64,000 nucleotides of DNA from CAXBMB01 sp052078155 (GCA_052078155.1 JBQJBP010000003.1:1-64000), one strand, 5' to 3'. Shown: positions 1 to 8,756, counted from the stretch's first letter. A program made the numbers and translations. The notes: generated by a model not told the origin, from the sequence alone.

Positions 1-446
1 GCATCGTTGCCCTGACCGCCGCGGATGGTGTCAGCACCCCCGCCACCGGACAGTGCGTCATTACCAGCGTTACCCTGGACATTGTTGTCCCCGGATTTAC
101 CGCCAGCGAAACTGTCAACGCCGCTGAAGCCGACAAAAACACCGCCAGCGGTACCGGTACCGGTCGTGGCAGAGTTGGCCAGATCATCAGCGATCGTGTT
201 GGTCGTGCCGTCACCGAACTGCAGACCGGAACCGTCAACAAACTGGAAGTTCGTCACAGCCAGACCTTTACGGGTCACACCTTCCAGGGTCAGCGTGGTG
301 CCGTCGGACAGCGTACCGACAACGTTACCGCCAGATTCCGACCAGACAAAATCCTGAGCAGAGTTTGCGGTGACAACCACCACATCTGCTGTCGGATCAA
401 AGGCGGTCGAGAGACTCGACGTGCCGTCAAAAACAAAGGTTGCCAA
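1..446 (-). CDS. RTX calcium-binding protein, N-terminal part (cut by window edge)
   Basis: The visible 148 codons encode the N-terminal cap shared by all RTX proteins of this window (ATFVFDG, then SAQDFVWSES, LTLEGVTRKGLA, FQFVDGSGLQFGDGTTN, IADDLAN) and the first RTX repeat units. The start is inferred to be TTG at 446-444: it sits where the paralogues have ATG or GTG, directly before Ala-Thr-Phe, and is preceded by AGGGGGAG with a 7-base spacer. The family is presumably secreted by a type I system and binds Ca2+. The C-terminus lies beyond the left edge, so length and secretion signal cannot be judged. Nucleotide similarity to the start of the next gene (704-2692) is high, which points to tandem duplication. 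Confidence 0.85.
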   Translation of the reverse strand, partial: MATFVFDGTSSLSTAFDPTADVVVVTANSAQDFVWSESGGNVVGTLSDGTTLTLEGVTRKGLAVTNFQFVDGSGLQFGDGTTNTIADDLANSATTGTGTAGGVFVGFSGVDSFAGGKSGDNNVQGNAGNDALSGGGGADTIRGGQGND

Positions 447-703
447 AGTAAAACTCCCCCTAGGGTTTTTTCGATTTCTCGTGAAGGTTCATAAGAAATA
501 TCCACTTTCATCCAAATAGGAAAGAGCATTATGGAGAAGTTCATGAAAAATGAACGACGAAGTGAACCGTTTATCGCAAAGGAGATGATTCAATCGAGTA
601 AGGCCGAGGCACTTTACATACAATTCTCCACCTTGAAAAAATGAGCCGCATCAACGCGCAATCAAAGGCAACAGCCGCCTTTTAGCTGCAAGTCCAGATT
701 TCC
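447..703. other. intergenic region between RTX genes
   Basis: AT-richer than the flanking genes. It holds the ribosome binding site of the left RTX gene (AGGGGGAG near 454-461) and a perfect inverted repeat GTTCAT-GAAAA-ATGAAC at 539-555 that could be an operator or small hairpin. No convincing coding sequence on either strand and no clear terminator for the gene ending at 704. Confidence 0.5.
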
Positions 704-2692
704 TCAGAACAGCACCAGGTCGCTGGCGCTGTCCAGGTTGGTGCCTGTGATGGTGTCCGTTCCCCCAAGAAGAGCAGCGGAAGTGGCCAGCTTCATTGTC
801 ACAACCCACAGGCTGTTGCCTGCCGTGTTGACACCCCAGGCAAAAGCCACAGTGGAACCAGTCCCAACTCTCAAGCCACTAAGTGCCGATTTAAAAGCCG
901 TCAGACTTTTGAAGGATCCCTGAAAAGCCTTGCTTGTGGATCCACTGCCAACAGCCAGAGCCTTTACAGATGCCAATCCACCTGATGTTCCGGTAAGGGC
1001 CACAGCGAAGCTGTTGGTCGTCTGGCCGACGCTGGTTTTAACCGTGGCAAGAGTCAGGAAATTCGACGCATTGACTGCCCAGGCATCTTCCCCGGAGGCA
1101 TCAAAGTCAGCGACTGATGCATGAACAACCACGCCGCTGATCGTCGTGTTCGTCCCCAGCATAAAGACATCATCACCGGCTCCGCCACGGATCAGATCAT
1201 TCCTATCCATCGCGAAGATGGTGTCATCTCCTCCGGATCCCAAAAGGGTGTCTTTTGCGGCACTGGTTTCGACTGTTGTTACGATCAGATCGTTACCGTC
1301 GCCGCCTCGGACCATATCCGCATCACTGCCAACCCCGCCGGAAGAAATCGCTGCCAGGGTATCGTCGCCTGCGCCACCGCTGATCACATCCGATCCGGTA
1401 CCATCTATGGCAAAGTCATCGCCGTCGCCCAGATCAATGCGGTCATCACCTGAGCCCCCATTGATCGTGTCGTTACCTGCACCACCAATCAGCACGTCAG
1501 AACCTGAAGAGGCAATGATACGGTCATCGCCGTCTCCTCCGGTGATGACATCGGCCCCTCCCAGTCCAAAGAGGCTGTCATTCCCGCTGCCGCCATTTAA
1601 GACATCACTGCTTTTCCCGCCGACAATGGCGTCGTCGCCTTTGTTACCAAACAGCACATCAGCGCCCGTCCCTGTGGTACTGGACACGGTCAGAAAACCG
1701 CTTTGAACAGCACCAGCGGCAGTCGTCGTTACTCCGGAGGAACTGAGAGAAGCAGAGTTGCCGATCACCGTGTCATCATCCCCGCCGCCGCGAACGGTAT
1801 CGTTTCCCTTGCCACCGTCCAGAGAATCGTTGCCGACATTGCCTTGAATCAGATCGTTGCCCGACCCGCCTTTCACGGCGTCTGCATCACTGGTGGTGAC
1901 ACCGGCCACCCCACCATAAATCGTATCGTTGCCAGTCCCCCCGGCAATTTTGTCATTGCCCCGGTCGCCATAGAGCAGGTTCGAGCCTGTGCCAGAGCCA
2001 ATGAGAGAGTCATGACCACCCCCTCCACGCAGGGTGTCATTGCCACCGCCTGCTAAGATGAAGTCATTTCCCCGGTTGCCCTGGACCAGATCATTGCCGC
2101 CTGCTGCAGAGATTCTGTCTGCATCTGCCCCTGTATCACCGGCCACCCCGCCGAAGATGGTGTCGTTGCCAGAACCGGCAGAAATGGTGTCGTTGCCTTT
2201 GTCTCCGTAAAGCATATCTCCGGAGGAGCCGGTCGTGGCAGCCACAGTGTCATCACCCTGGCCTCCTCTGATTGTGTCAGCACCGCCGCCGCCAATCAGA
2301 GCATCATTGCCGGCATTCCCCTGGATGTTGTTGTCGCCGGTAAGCGCTCCGGAAAAGCGGTCAACACCGCCAAACCCCATGAACACGCCCCCAGCTGTGC
2401 CGCTGCCGGTGGTCCCGGAGTTGGCCAGATCATCGGCGATCGTGTTGGTCGTGCCATCACCAAACTGCAGGCCGGAACCATCAACAAACTGGAAATTCGT
2501 CACGGCCAGACCTTTACGGGTCACGCCTTCAAGAGTCAGCGTGGTGCCATCAGACAGCCTGCCGATTAGGCTGCCATTGCTCTCACTCCAGAAGAAGTCC
2601 TGCGCAGAGTGGGCAGGCACCACAACAACATCGAGCGTTACATCGAATACGAAGCTTTCGCTCTGCGATCCGTCAAAAACAAAGGTAGCCAC
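704..2692 (-). CDS. RTX calcium-binding protein, putative type I secretion substrate
   Basis: 662 residues, no cysteine. Residues 1-125 form the family N-terminal cap. About 126-530 carry hemolysin-type nonapeptide repeats (GGxGxDx plus Leu/Ile/Val) that bind Ca2+ in a parallel beta roll. The C-terminal domain contains VADFDASGEDAW, AFAWGVNTAG and ends SASDLVLF, an acidic residue followed by hydrophobics as in type I secretion signals. Two successive units of 80 and 79 residues (about 128-286) repeat a longer pattern containing TIFGGVAG. A Ser/Thr/Ala-rich insert at about 312-343 differs in every paralogue. The start is GTG at 2692, supported by GGGGGAG upstream. Function is unknown; a surface-layer, adhesin or matrix role is inference. 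Confidence 0.9.
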   Translation of the reverse strand: MATFVFDGSQSESFVFDVTLDVVVVPAHSAQDFFWSESNGSLIGRLSDGTTLTLEGVTRKGLAVTNFQFVDGSGLQFGDGTTNTIADDLANSGTTGSGTAGGVFMGFGGVDRFSGALTGDNNIQGNAGNDALIGGGGADTIRGGQGDDTVAATTGSSGDMLYGDKGNDTISAGSGNDTIFGGVAGDTGADADRISAAGGNDLVQGNRGNDFILAGGGNDTLRGGGGHDSLIGSGTGSNLLYGDRGNDKIAGGTGNDTIYGGVAGVTTSDADAVKGGSGNDLIQGNVGNDSLDGGKGNDTVRGGGDDDTVIGNSASLSSSGVTTTAAGAVQSGFLTVSSTTGTGADVLFGNKGDDAIVGGKSSDVLNGGSGNDSLFGLGGADVITGGDGDDRIIASSGSDVLIGGAGNDTINGGSGDDRIDLGDGDDFAIDGTGSDVISGGAGDDTLAAISSGGVGSDADMVRGGDGNDLIVTTVETSAAKDTLLGSGGDDTIFAMDRNDLIRGGAGDDVFMLGTNTTISGVVVHASVADFDASGEDAWAVNASNFLTLATVKTSVGQTTNSFAVALTGTSGGLASVKALAVGSGSTSKAFQGSFKSLTAFKSALSGLRVGTGSTVAFAWGVNTAGNSLWVVTMKLATSAALLGGTDTITGTNLDSASDLVLF

Positions 2693-2992
2693 CGAAACTC
2701 TCCCCCAGAGGCAGGCAATTCACTCATAGATTCCAAACTCAAATTTACTCGACGCCCTGTGAGACGGGAAGAGTTTTGTGCTTATATTCTCTTTTTCCGA
2801 ATTTATTCGATAATAAGCGAGTGAAACAAAAGTCGCACAATCGCGCATTCAAAAAGGCGCTGTTATCAGGTCTTCAACAAAGAGCGCAAAAACGGAGTGT
2901 GGTGCGGACCCGTCACAAAATTGAAGAACTCACAACATGAACACGAGAAACAGGCCACAACACCACAGGACGGAAAGTCCACCTTCATAACA
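2693..2992. other. intergenic region upstream of RTX gene 704-2692
   Basis: Contains the GGGGGAG ribosome binding site just upstream of 2692 and an AT-rich stretch (about 2770-2830) suitable for a minus-strand promoter, with the small inverted repeat CGAAT-TT-ATTCG. No believable coding sequence was found. Confidence 0.45.
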
Positions 2993-3034
2993 CAAAAAGA
3001 AAAGGTGGTCCGGGCTGGCGTGCCCGAACCACCT
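2993..3034 (-). terminator. rho-independent terminator of RTX gene 3117-4985
   Basis: On the minus strand the arms at 3022-3034 and 3003-3015 pair over 13 positions with one G-U, with a 6-base loop, followed by a T-rich run (TTTTCTTTTT). It lies about 80 bases downstream of the stop codon. Confidence 0.85.
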
Positions 3035-3071
3035 GATCGTCTGGGAAGACGTCTCTTAAAGAGAAAGTAGC

Positions 3072-3109
3072 TCACCAGGCGGCAAGGAGGGGACCCTCCC
3101 GCCTGGTGA
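3072..3109 (-). promoter_or_regulatory. strong 3' UTR hairpin
   Basis: The arms TCACCAGGCG and CGCCTGGTGA pair perfectly, and an inner GGAGGG/CCCTCC stem extends the structure. It starts 8 bases after the stop codon at 3117 and has no T run, so it is more likely an mRNA 3'-stabilising structure ahead of the true terminator at 2993-3034. Confidence 0.6.
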
Positions 3110-3116
3110 TATCGCC

Positions 3117-4985
3117 TTAGAACAGAACCAGGTCGCTGGCGCTGTCCAGGTTGGTACCGGTGATGGTGTTGGTACCACCCACGGAAGCAGCTGTAGTGCC
3201 GATGTTCACAGTCACCATCCACAGGCTTGTCCCTGCGGTGTTGACCGCCCAGGCAAAGGCCACAGTGGAGGTTGCCGCAAACAGACCTGTGCCAGACAGC
3301 GCTGACTTGAAGGCTGCCAGGCTGGCAAAAGAGCCCTGGAAGGCATTGCTCGTGGACCCACCACCGATGGAGATGGCTTTCACGGAAGCAGAACCCGCTG
3401 AAGACTGACCGGTCAACGCCACAACGAAGGTGTTGATGGTGGGACCAGGCTTAGAGGTAACAGTTGCATTAGACACGAAGATCGATGCCTGAGCACCCCA
3501 AGCATCTTCACCGGATGCGTCGAAGTCAGCCACATTGGCCTGAGAGCCGGTCTGGGTCAGACGGAAGACGTCATCACCAGCAGAGCCACGAACCAGATCA
3601 GAGCTGTCGTTGGCGGAGATGGTGTCGTCACCAGCAGAACCACGCAGGGTGTCAGCAGAGCCGTCCAGGGAGGTGCCGATCATGTCAGAACCGTCGCCAC
3701 CGCGGATCACATCCTGACCGGACGTTGCAGAGATGGTGTCGTTACCGGCACCACCGTCAACCACGTCATTGCCGGTACCGTCAGTCACCACGTCGTTGCC
3801 GTCACCAGCAGAAATGCGGTCACCACCGGAGCCACCCAGGATGGAGTCGTTACCAGCACCACCGGACAGAACGTCAGAAGATTTGCCGCCGGTGATAGTG
3901 TCGTCGCCGTCACCACCGGTGATCACGTCAGAGCCGGAACCACCTGTGATGGAGTCATCACCGGTACCACCGTCAACCACGTCAGAGCCGCTGCCGGCCT
4001 GGATGGTGTCGTCGCCTTTGTTACCAAAGATAACGTCGTTGCCGCCGGCACCCGTAATGGTGTCAGAACCAGCGCCGCCTTTAAGCGTATCGCTGCCTTT
4101 GCCACCCAGAACCATGTCGTTGCCGCCGTTACCCTGGATCAGATCGGAACCAGAGCCACCGCTCAGCGTATCGGAATCTGCAGTTGTCACACCGGCAACA
4201 CCGCCGAAGATGGTGTCGTTGCCTGTGCCGCCAACGATGGAGTCGTTGCCTTTGTCACCGTACAGGACATTAGAGCCAGCGCCGGTGGCAGTAATGGTGT
4301 CATTACCGCCGCCGCCACGTACAGAGTCATTGCCCGTGCCAGCAGCGATGGCGTCGTTACCGCGGTTACCCTGGATCAGGTCATTACCAGCACCTGCAAC
4401 AATGCGGTCAGCATCTGCACCGGTATCACCGGCAACACCGCCGAAGATGGTGTCGTTGCCAGAACCAGCAGAGATGGTGTCGTTGCCCTTGTCACCGTAG
4501 AGCATGTCACCGGAAGAACCGTTGGTGGCAGTGATCGCGTCGTTGCCCTGACCGCCGCGGATGGTGTCAGCACCACCACCGCCGTTCAGCGCATCGTTGC
4601 CAGCATTACCCTGGACGTTGTTGTCGCCAGAGGCGGTGTTACCCGTGAAGGAATCAACGCCGCTGAAACCGACGAAAACGCCGCCAGCTGTGCCGGTACC
4701 GGCAGAAGCAGAGTTGGCCAGGTCATCAGCAATGGTGTTGGTGGTGCCGTCACCGAACTGCACACCAGAACCATCGACGAACTGGAAGTTGGTGTTAGCC
4801 AGACCTTTGCGGGTCACACCTTCCAGAGTCAGGGTCGTGCCGTCGGACAGAGTCCCCACAACGTTGCCGTTGCTCTCACTCCAGGAGAAGTCCTGAGCAG
4901 AGTTAGCAGACACCACTACGATATCGGCCGTTACATCGAACGCGAAGCTTTCGCTCTGCGAACCGTCGAAAACAAAAGTTGCCAT
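3117..4985 (-). CDS. RTX calcium-binding protein, likely the highly expressed copy
   Basis: 622 residues, no cysteine. Family cap at 1-125, RTX repeats at about 128-475, C-terminal domain at about 480-622 ending SASDLVLF. It lacks the Ser/Thr-rich island of its paralogues, so its repeat block is the most regular. ATG start at 4985 with GAGGA close upstream. Codon choice is visibly more biased (GGT, GCT, CTG, AAC, ACC) than in the other copies and resembles the TRAP binding-protein gene at 13031. Together with the double hairpin after the stop and the AT-rich leader, this suggests high expression (inference). By analogy with RTX-type S-layer proteins of alphaproteobacteria it is a candidate surface protein, but no homology beyond the repeats can be claimed. 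Confidence 0.92.
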   Translation of the reverse strand: MATFVFDGSQSESFAFDVTADIVVVSANSAQDFSWSESNGNVVGTLSDGTTLTLEGVTRKGLANTNFQFVDGSGVQFGDGTTNTIADDLANSASAGTGTAGGVFVGFSGVDSFTGNTASGDNNVQGNAGNDALNGGGGADTIRGGQGNDAITATNGSSGDMLYGDKGNDTISAGSGNDTIFGGVAGDTGADADRIVAGAGNDLIQGNRGNDAIAAGTGNDSVRGGGGNDTITATGAGSNVLYGDKGNDSIVGGTGNDTIFGGVAGVTTADSDTLSGGSGSDLIQGNGGNDMVLGGKGSDTLKGGAGSDTITGAGGNDVIFGNKGDDTIQAGSGSDVVDGGTGDDSITGGSGSDVITGGDGDDTITGGKSSDVLSGGAGNDSILGGSGGDRISAGDGNDVVTDGTGNDVVDGGAGNDTISATSGQDVIRGGDGSDMIGTSLDGSADTLRGSAGDDTISANDSSDLVRGSAGDDVFRLTQTGSQANVADFDASGEDAWGAQASIFVSNATVTSKPGPTINTFVVALTGQSSAGSASVKAISIGGGSTSNAFQGSFASLAAFKSALSGTGLFAATSTVAFAWAVNTAGTSLWMVTVNIGTTAASVGGTNTITGTNLDSASDLVLF

Positions 4986-5618
4986 TTAATCCTCAGTAGA
5001 AAAGTCGGGCCGATCTGGCCTTGTCGAAGATAGGTCGCGAGGAGAATTAACAGAGCGAGATATGAAAATCCACTCCCAACTGATGGATATTTTCCCTTTA
5101 TTCGTTGAAAAACAGTTATGGAAACATATAGATAGAACAAATTGGAATACTAATAATTGCATAAAGACAGAATTGCTCAATCCCAATGACTTATAGGTAA
5201 ATTCTGTTGGCACAGCAAAAAACGATCTTGGCCTCAATTCACAACAAGCTGCGTTATGGAAAGGAAAATAACCCGCTGATTAGAGGTGTGCTGTGTTATG
5301 GAATATAGGATATTTTTCTTATATCCAGAAAAATCAATCGTTACAGCGCTAGAGAAAACCCAATAGACCTCCACCGCAGCAAAAGCCGTTAACCCTGTCC
5401 TGGACAGAGAAACAAAAGCAGTATCATCCCCATCAGGCCGGGAGAGAACGAAGCTAAAGTTGCGCTGAGGCTCAACCCGCGATGTCTTGCAGCTTAGCAG
5501 CCATAAAAAAGCGCTTGAGTTTCGCTCAAAAGCTGAAACTCACTGTTAAGCCACGTTTCTTGATCAAAGAGCTGTCACGGGAAACAGCACCCGGCAAATC
5601 CGGGCAGGCAGATCGCGT
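4986..5618. other. AT-rich leader and promoter region of RTX gene 3117-4985
   Basis: About 630 bases, clearly AT-richer than the surroundings between roughly 5050 and 5350. No recognisable coding sequence; short open frames here have AT-rich, low-complexity translations. The likely role is a long 5' untranslated region or promoter for the strongly expressed RTX gene. Confidence 0.45.
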
Positions 5619-5897
5619 TCAGCTCAAAGGGCAATCCGGAGACCCACAGCTTTTGCGGTTTGAGGGCATGTAAGTGCCGCACCCGGGGCAGGCCACCATC
5701 TCTTCCACATCGTCTTTGCTGGCCGAGCGGGCCGCCCCTTGGGTGGACGTGCGGTTTCGCGCGACATCGCGTTCACGCAATGCGGCTTCGGCTTTGCGTT
5801 TTTTGTCCAGCTGACCAAGCAACTTGAAGCCGTACCAGACGGCAACAAGAATGCCGACCAGCACCATGATTTTCGAAAGAGAGGGAAGTCCAAACAT
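5619..5897 (-). CDS. small membrane-anchored zinc-ribbon protein
   Basis: 92 residues. An N-terminal hydrophobic segment (about 8-27) is followed by a charged, Ala/Arg-rich linker and a C-terminal treble of Cys pairs: Cys70, Cys73, Cys84 and Cys89 in CPGCGTYMPSNRKSCGS. This pattern fits a zinc ribbon exposed to the cytoplasm by a single membrane anchor. AAGGGAAAG precedes the ATG at 5897. I do not recognise a named family; short proteins of this layout occur in alphaproteobacteria. It stands alone, with no close same-strand neighbour. Confidence 0.7.
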   Translation of the reverse strand: MFGLPSLSKIMVLVGILVAVWYGFKLLGQLDKKRKAEAALRERDVARNRTSTQGAARSASKDDVEEMVACPGCGTYMPSNRKSCGSPDCPLS

Positions 5898-6149
5898 CTT
5901 TCCCTTTTAAGAGCCATGGCAGGCAAGGGTCAAGCACCGGGCAGCCCCTGTTCGACTTTCCACCTTTCCCGGGTCCCATTTGGGCCGCCCAGCAGGCTCA
6001 GCGCGTTAAGATGTGTTGTTGAACAGCCCTGCTTTGCATTTGACCTTTTCAGGTAGAGTCCGCTGGACAGAGCGTTTCTCACTTAAGAAACAGTGATCAA
6101 TCAGACGCAATTCATCTGATGGCACCGTTTCAAAATCTCGGCCGCCCCC
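5898..6149. other. intergenic region
   Basis: Upstream region of the zinc-ribbon gene. No coding sequence or structured element was recognised before the dispersed repeat that begins at 6150. Confidence 0.4.
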
Positions 6150-6289
6150 CTAGAGTCAAATCGATTTAAGTAGAATCACTTAGTGATACTACTTGAAGCG
6201 TGAATTTGCCTCTTTTCAGTATTTTAGAGGGTGATTCACGGTTTAGGTACAAGCGCGAAGCGCTTCTAACTAAACCGATCATGCTCGAG
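6150..6289 (+). repeat. dispersed GANTC-rich intergenic repeat, full copy R1
   Basis: A 140-base element of two palindromic modules. Module A has the stem AAGTAG-ATCACT/AGTGAT-CTACTT (6168-6195). Module B has nested arms CGGTTTAG/CTAAACCG around AAGCGC/GCGCTT (6239-6277). The outer ends are CTAGAG and CTCGAG. It contains three GANTC sites (6153, 6173, 6233). Confidence 0.85.
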
Positions 6290-6705
6290 ATCCAGCTTTA
6301 CTGCCGGAGGGTGGCTTTCATCTCTCGTCCCCACCTCGTCCCCCTCCCCCAGAGCAGACCCTCCCATTACCCTCATATGATTGCCGGGCATATCCCCCAA
6401 TCCAAAGGGCTACCCTCCCATCAGTCAAAGAGGTTGATGACACCGATTGTCATAAAACATCAGTGAAATTCACAAATAGATATTTGAAAAACAATTTTCA
6501 TGATCTGGGGGAATAGATAAATTTCATCTGCCGTTGGTTAACATAAAAGGCCAGTCATCCAATCTCCAATGCAACAGGCCGCAGGTCGTATAGGCAGCAG
6601 GTCAGCAACTTTCGAACAGTGTCTGCGCCGACTGCGCAGGCGTTAATTTTCCGGAAGACCTGACCTCACTGGCCCCCTTCACTGTGGCCCCCTCTAAAGC
6701 GCAGG
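6290..6705. other. intergenic region upstream of the Old Yellow Enzyme gene
   Basis: Pyrimidine-rich non-coding sequence of about 415 bases. It presumably contains the promoter of the gene at 6706, but no clear regulator site was identified. Confidence 0.35.
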
Positions 6706-7827
6706 ATGAAAACAATGTATGACGGCACCCCGGCAGACACGACTGCCCAGACAGTCAGCCCGCTTTTCAACCCCATAAAAGTGGGCGATCTCGAGCTCAA
6801 AAACCGCATTATCATGGCGCCCTTGACGCGAAATCGCGCAGGCGACGGCAATGTGCCTCAGGACCTCAACGCCACCTACTACCAGCAGCGCGCATCGGCA
6901 GGTTTGATCATTACAGAAGCCACCCAGGTCTCCCCCTATGGCCAGGGCTATCCGGCGACCCCCGGCATGCACAGCCCGGAACAGGTCGCTGGCTGGCGCA
7001 AAGTAACCAGTGCCGTTCATCAGGAAGGTGGAAAAATCTTTGCTCAGCTGTGGCATGTCGGGCGCATTTCCCTGCCCGAGTATCAGCCTGATCGGGGCAC
7101 CCCCGTCGCTCCGTCGGCCATTGCCTCCCGCCAGGAACCCTTTTCCTTAGAAGGCGCAACGGAATACCCCGTGCCACGCGCGCTGGAACTGGAAGAGATT
7201 CCAGACATTGTGGAAGCCTACCGTCAGGGCGCGGAACATGCCAAAGCCGCCGGTTTTGACGGTGTGGAAATTCATGGTGCCAACGGCTACCTGCTGGATC
7301 AGTTTCTGAAAGACGGCAGTAACCAGCGCACGGACCGCTACGGCGGCTCTGTAGAAAACCGCAGCCGCCTGCTTCTGGAAGTGGTTGCCGCTGCCAGTTC
7401 TGTTTTCGGCTCTGGACGTGTCGGCGTTCGCATCTCGCCAACCGGCACCTTCAATGACATGTCAGACAGTGATCCGGAAACGCTCTTCAGCTATCTGGTG
7501 GAACAACTGAACCACCATCATCTGGCTTATCTGCACGTGGTGGAGGATTTCCCTGGTATCGAAGGTGCTCCCTTCGATTTCAGTAAGCTCAAAGCTCTCT
7601 TCTCCGGTCTGTACATCGCAAACGGCAACTATGACCTGCCCAAAGCGGATCAGGCCGTGGTTGACGAAAAAGCCGACCTTGTGGCCTTTGGTCGTCCATT
7701 CATCGCCAATCCCGATCTGGTCGCCCGTTTTGCCCAGCAGGCCCCTCTCAATGAACCGGATCCATCAACCTTCTATGGCGGAGATGCCAAAGGCTATACC
7801 GACTATCCCAGCCTGAGCGACAGCTGA
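6706..7827 (+). CDS. Old Yellow Enzyme family alkene reductase (NemA-like)
   Basis: 373 residues with a complete FMN-dependent TIM barrel. LFNPIKVGDLELKNR and MAPLTRNRA at 21-45 are the family N-terminus. HGANGYLLDQF at 190-200 supplies the substrate-binding His190/Asn193 pair and the proton-donating Tyr195, and RYGGSVENRSR follows. The Asn in place of the second His is the classic OYE variant. These cytosolic enzymes reduce activated C=C bonds (enones, maleimides, some nitrate esters) with NAD(P)H. A second ATG at 6715 is an alternative start. No regulator lies beside it; repeat R1 lies upstream. Confidence 0.93.
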   Translation: MKTMYDGTPADTTAQTVSPLFNPIKVGDLELKNRIIMAPLTRNRAGDGNVPQDLNATYYQQRASAGLIITEATQVSPYGQGYPATPGMHSPEQVAGWRKVTSAVHQEGGKIFAQLWHVGRISLPEYQPDRGTPVAPSAIASRQEPFSLEGATEYPVPRALELEEIPDIVEAYRQGAEHAKAAGFDGVEIHGANGYLLDQFLKDGSNQRTDRYGGSVENRSRLLLEVVAAASSVFGSGRVGVRISPTGTFNDMSDSDPETLFSYLVEQLNHHHLAYLHVVEDFPGIEGAPFDFSKLKALFSGLYIANGNYDLPKADQAVVDEKADLVAFGRPFIANPDLVARFAQQAPLNEPDPSTFYGGDAKGYTDYPSLSDS

Positions 7828-7956
7828 GATCGGCAAAAGCTGAGTTAAGGGCAAAAACACTACTCAGGATTACTGCAGCCTCTGTTCTCCAGGTCATAAC
7901 TCTGCACAGCAGAGCCTGGCGGTCAGAGGCTGCAGTTTGCTTCCCCGACTGGCTGC

Positions 7957-8751
7957 TTAAGGCAGGCCCTTAAAGGTCATGAGATTGTTGGCAACACCCA
8001 GACCGTGTTTGCCGGGTTCTTGCGGCGCATTGATCACTCCGTAGTGGATGGCCGCCAGGCGATAATCCAATGCCCCGTCTTCCCCGCGGATGACTTTGAG
8101 AACCGGTGCCCCACTGTCCCCCTGCCCGGCCTGGCAGTTGTGAAGCAGGTTCTGAGTATCCGGCTCGAGAGCGACTATCCGGCAGCCCCGGCCCAGACTG
8201 AGGCGATGGCGGTCTTTGCCGTTGTAGCCCGCCAGCACCACTTCGTCCCCGATCTTCAGATCCTTTGCCAGCACAAGCGGTGTCTGACCGCTGGCATCGG
8301 CAAAGGAGATCAACGCCAGATCCTGCCACGCGTCAAAGACACGGCTGTCGGCGACCCGCCGATGCTCAAGGAAACTTCCCCCCCGATACCCTGGCAGGAA
8401 ATGCTGACCTGACTTGATGTTGGATTGCAGGCAGTGGGCGGCGGTCAAAGCCACCGTCGGGCGCACCAGCACGGCTGTACAGTGATGCCTCGATTTGTAT
8501 CCCGCCTGATTCAAGCGGCCAACGGCGGCCCAGGGCCAGAAACGGTTATCAGGAATAACCCGGTCAAAGGCCCGCGATTGTGTGATGGGAAGGGGGGCTG
8601 CTGGATTCTGAGGCTCAGCCGGAGACGGCGACTGAGCCAGGGCGGGTCTCAGCCCCCCAGAAGAAATCGAGACAACCAGAAAGACAAAGACCAGGTACAT
8701 CATCGCCGACGGTAAAAGGCGCCATGATATCACCGGCTGAACCCATCCCAT
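7957..8751 (-). CDS. secreted trypsin-like serine protease (family S1)
   Basis: 264 residues. A hydrophobic segment at about 17-33 ending near ALAQ (40) looks like a signal peptide; Met17 or Met18 may be the real start. The catalytic triad is visible: His106 in LTAAHC, Asp144 in QDLALI, Ser213 in GQGDSGAPV. Four cysteines (91, 107, 190, 206) could make two disulfides, consistent with a periplasmic or secreted location. It resembles the V8/glutamyl-endopeptidase-like subgroup by length and motif spacing; substrate is unknown. The S49 peptidase gene lies 5 bases upstream on the same strand, so the two are probably co-transcribed. Confidence 0.88.
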   Translation of the reverse strand: MGWVQPVISWRLLPSAMMYLVFVFLVVSISSGGLRPALAQSPSPAEPQNPAAPLPITQSRAFDRVIPDNRFWPWAAVGRLNQAGYKSRHHCTAVLVRPTVALTAAHCLQSNIKSGQHFLPGYRGGSFLEHRRVADSRVFDAWQDLALISFADASGQTPLVLAKDLKIGDEVVLAGYNGKDRHRLSLGRGCRIVALEPDTQNLLHNCQAGQGDSGAPVLKVIRGEDGALDYRLAAIHYGVINAPQEPGKHGLGVANNLMTFKGLP

Positions 8752-8756
8752 TTGTT

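Noticed and set aside
3733..4500. Regular Ser/Pro-rich plus-strand frame and CRISPR-like periodicity
   Set aside because: The periodicity comes from the 27-base nonapeptide repeats of the RTX gene on the minus strand; there are no identical repeats with unique spacers.
4986..5237. 83-codon minus-strand frame upstream of an RTX gene
   Set aside because: AT-rich leader region; hydrophobic translation without ribosome binding site; more likely an untranslated leader.
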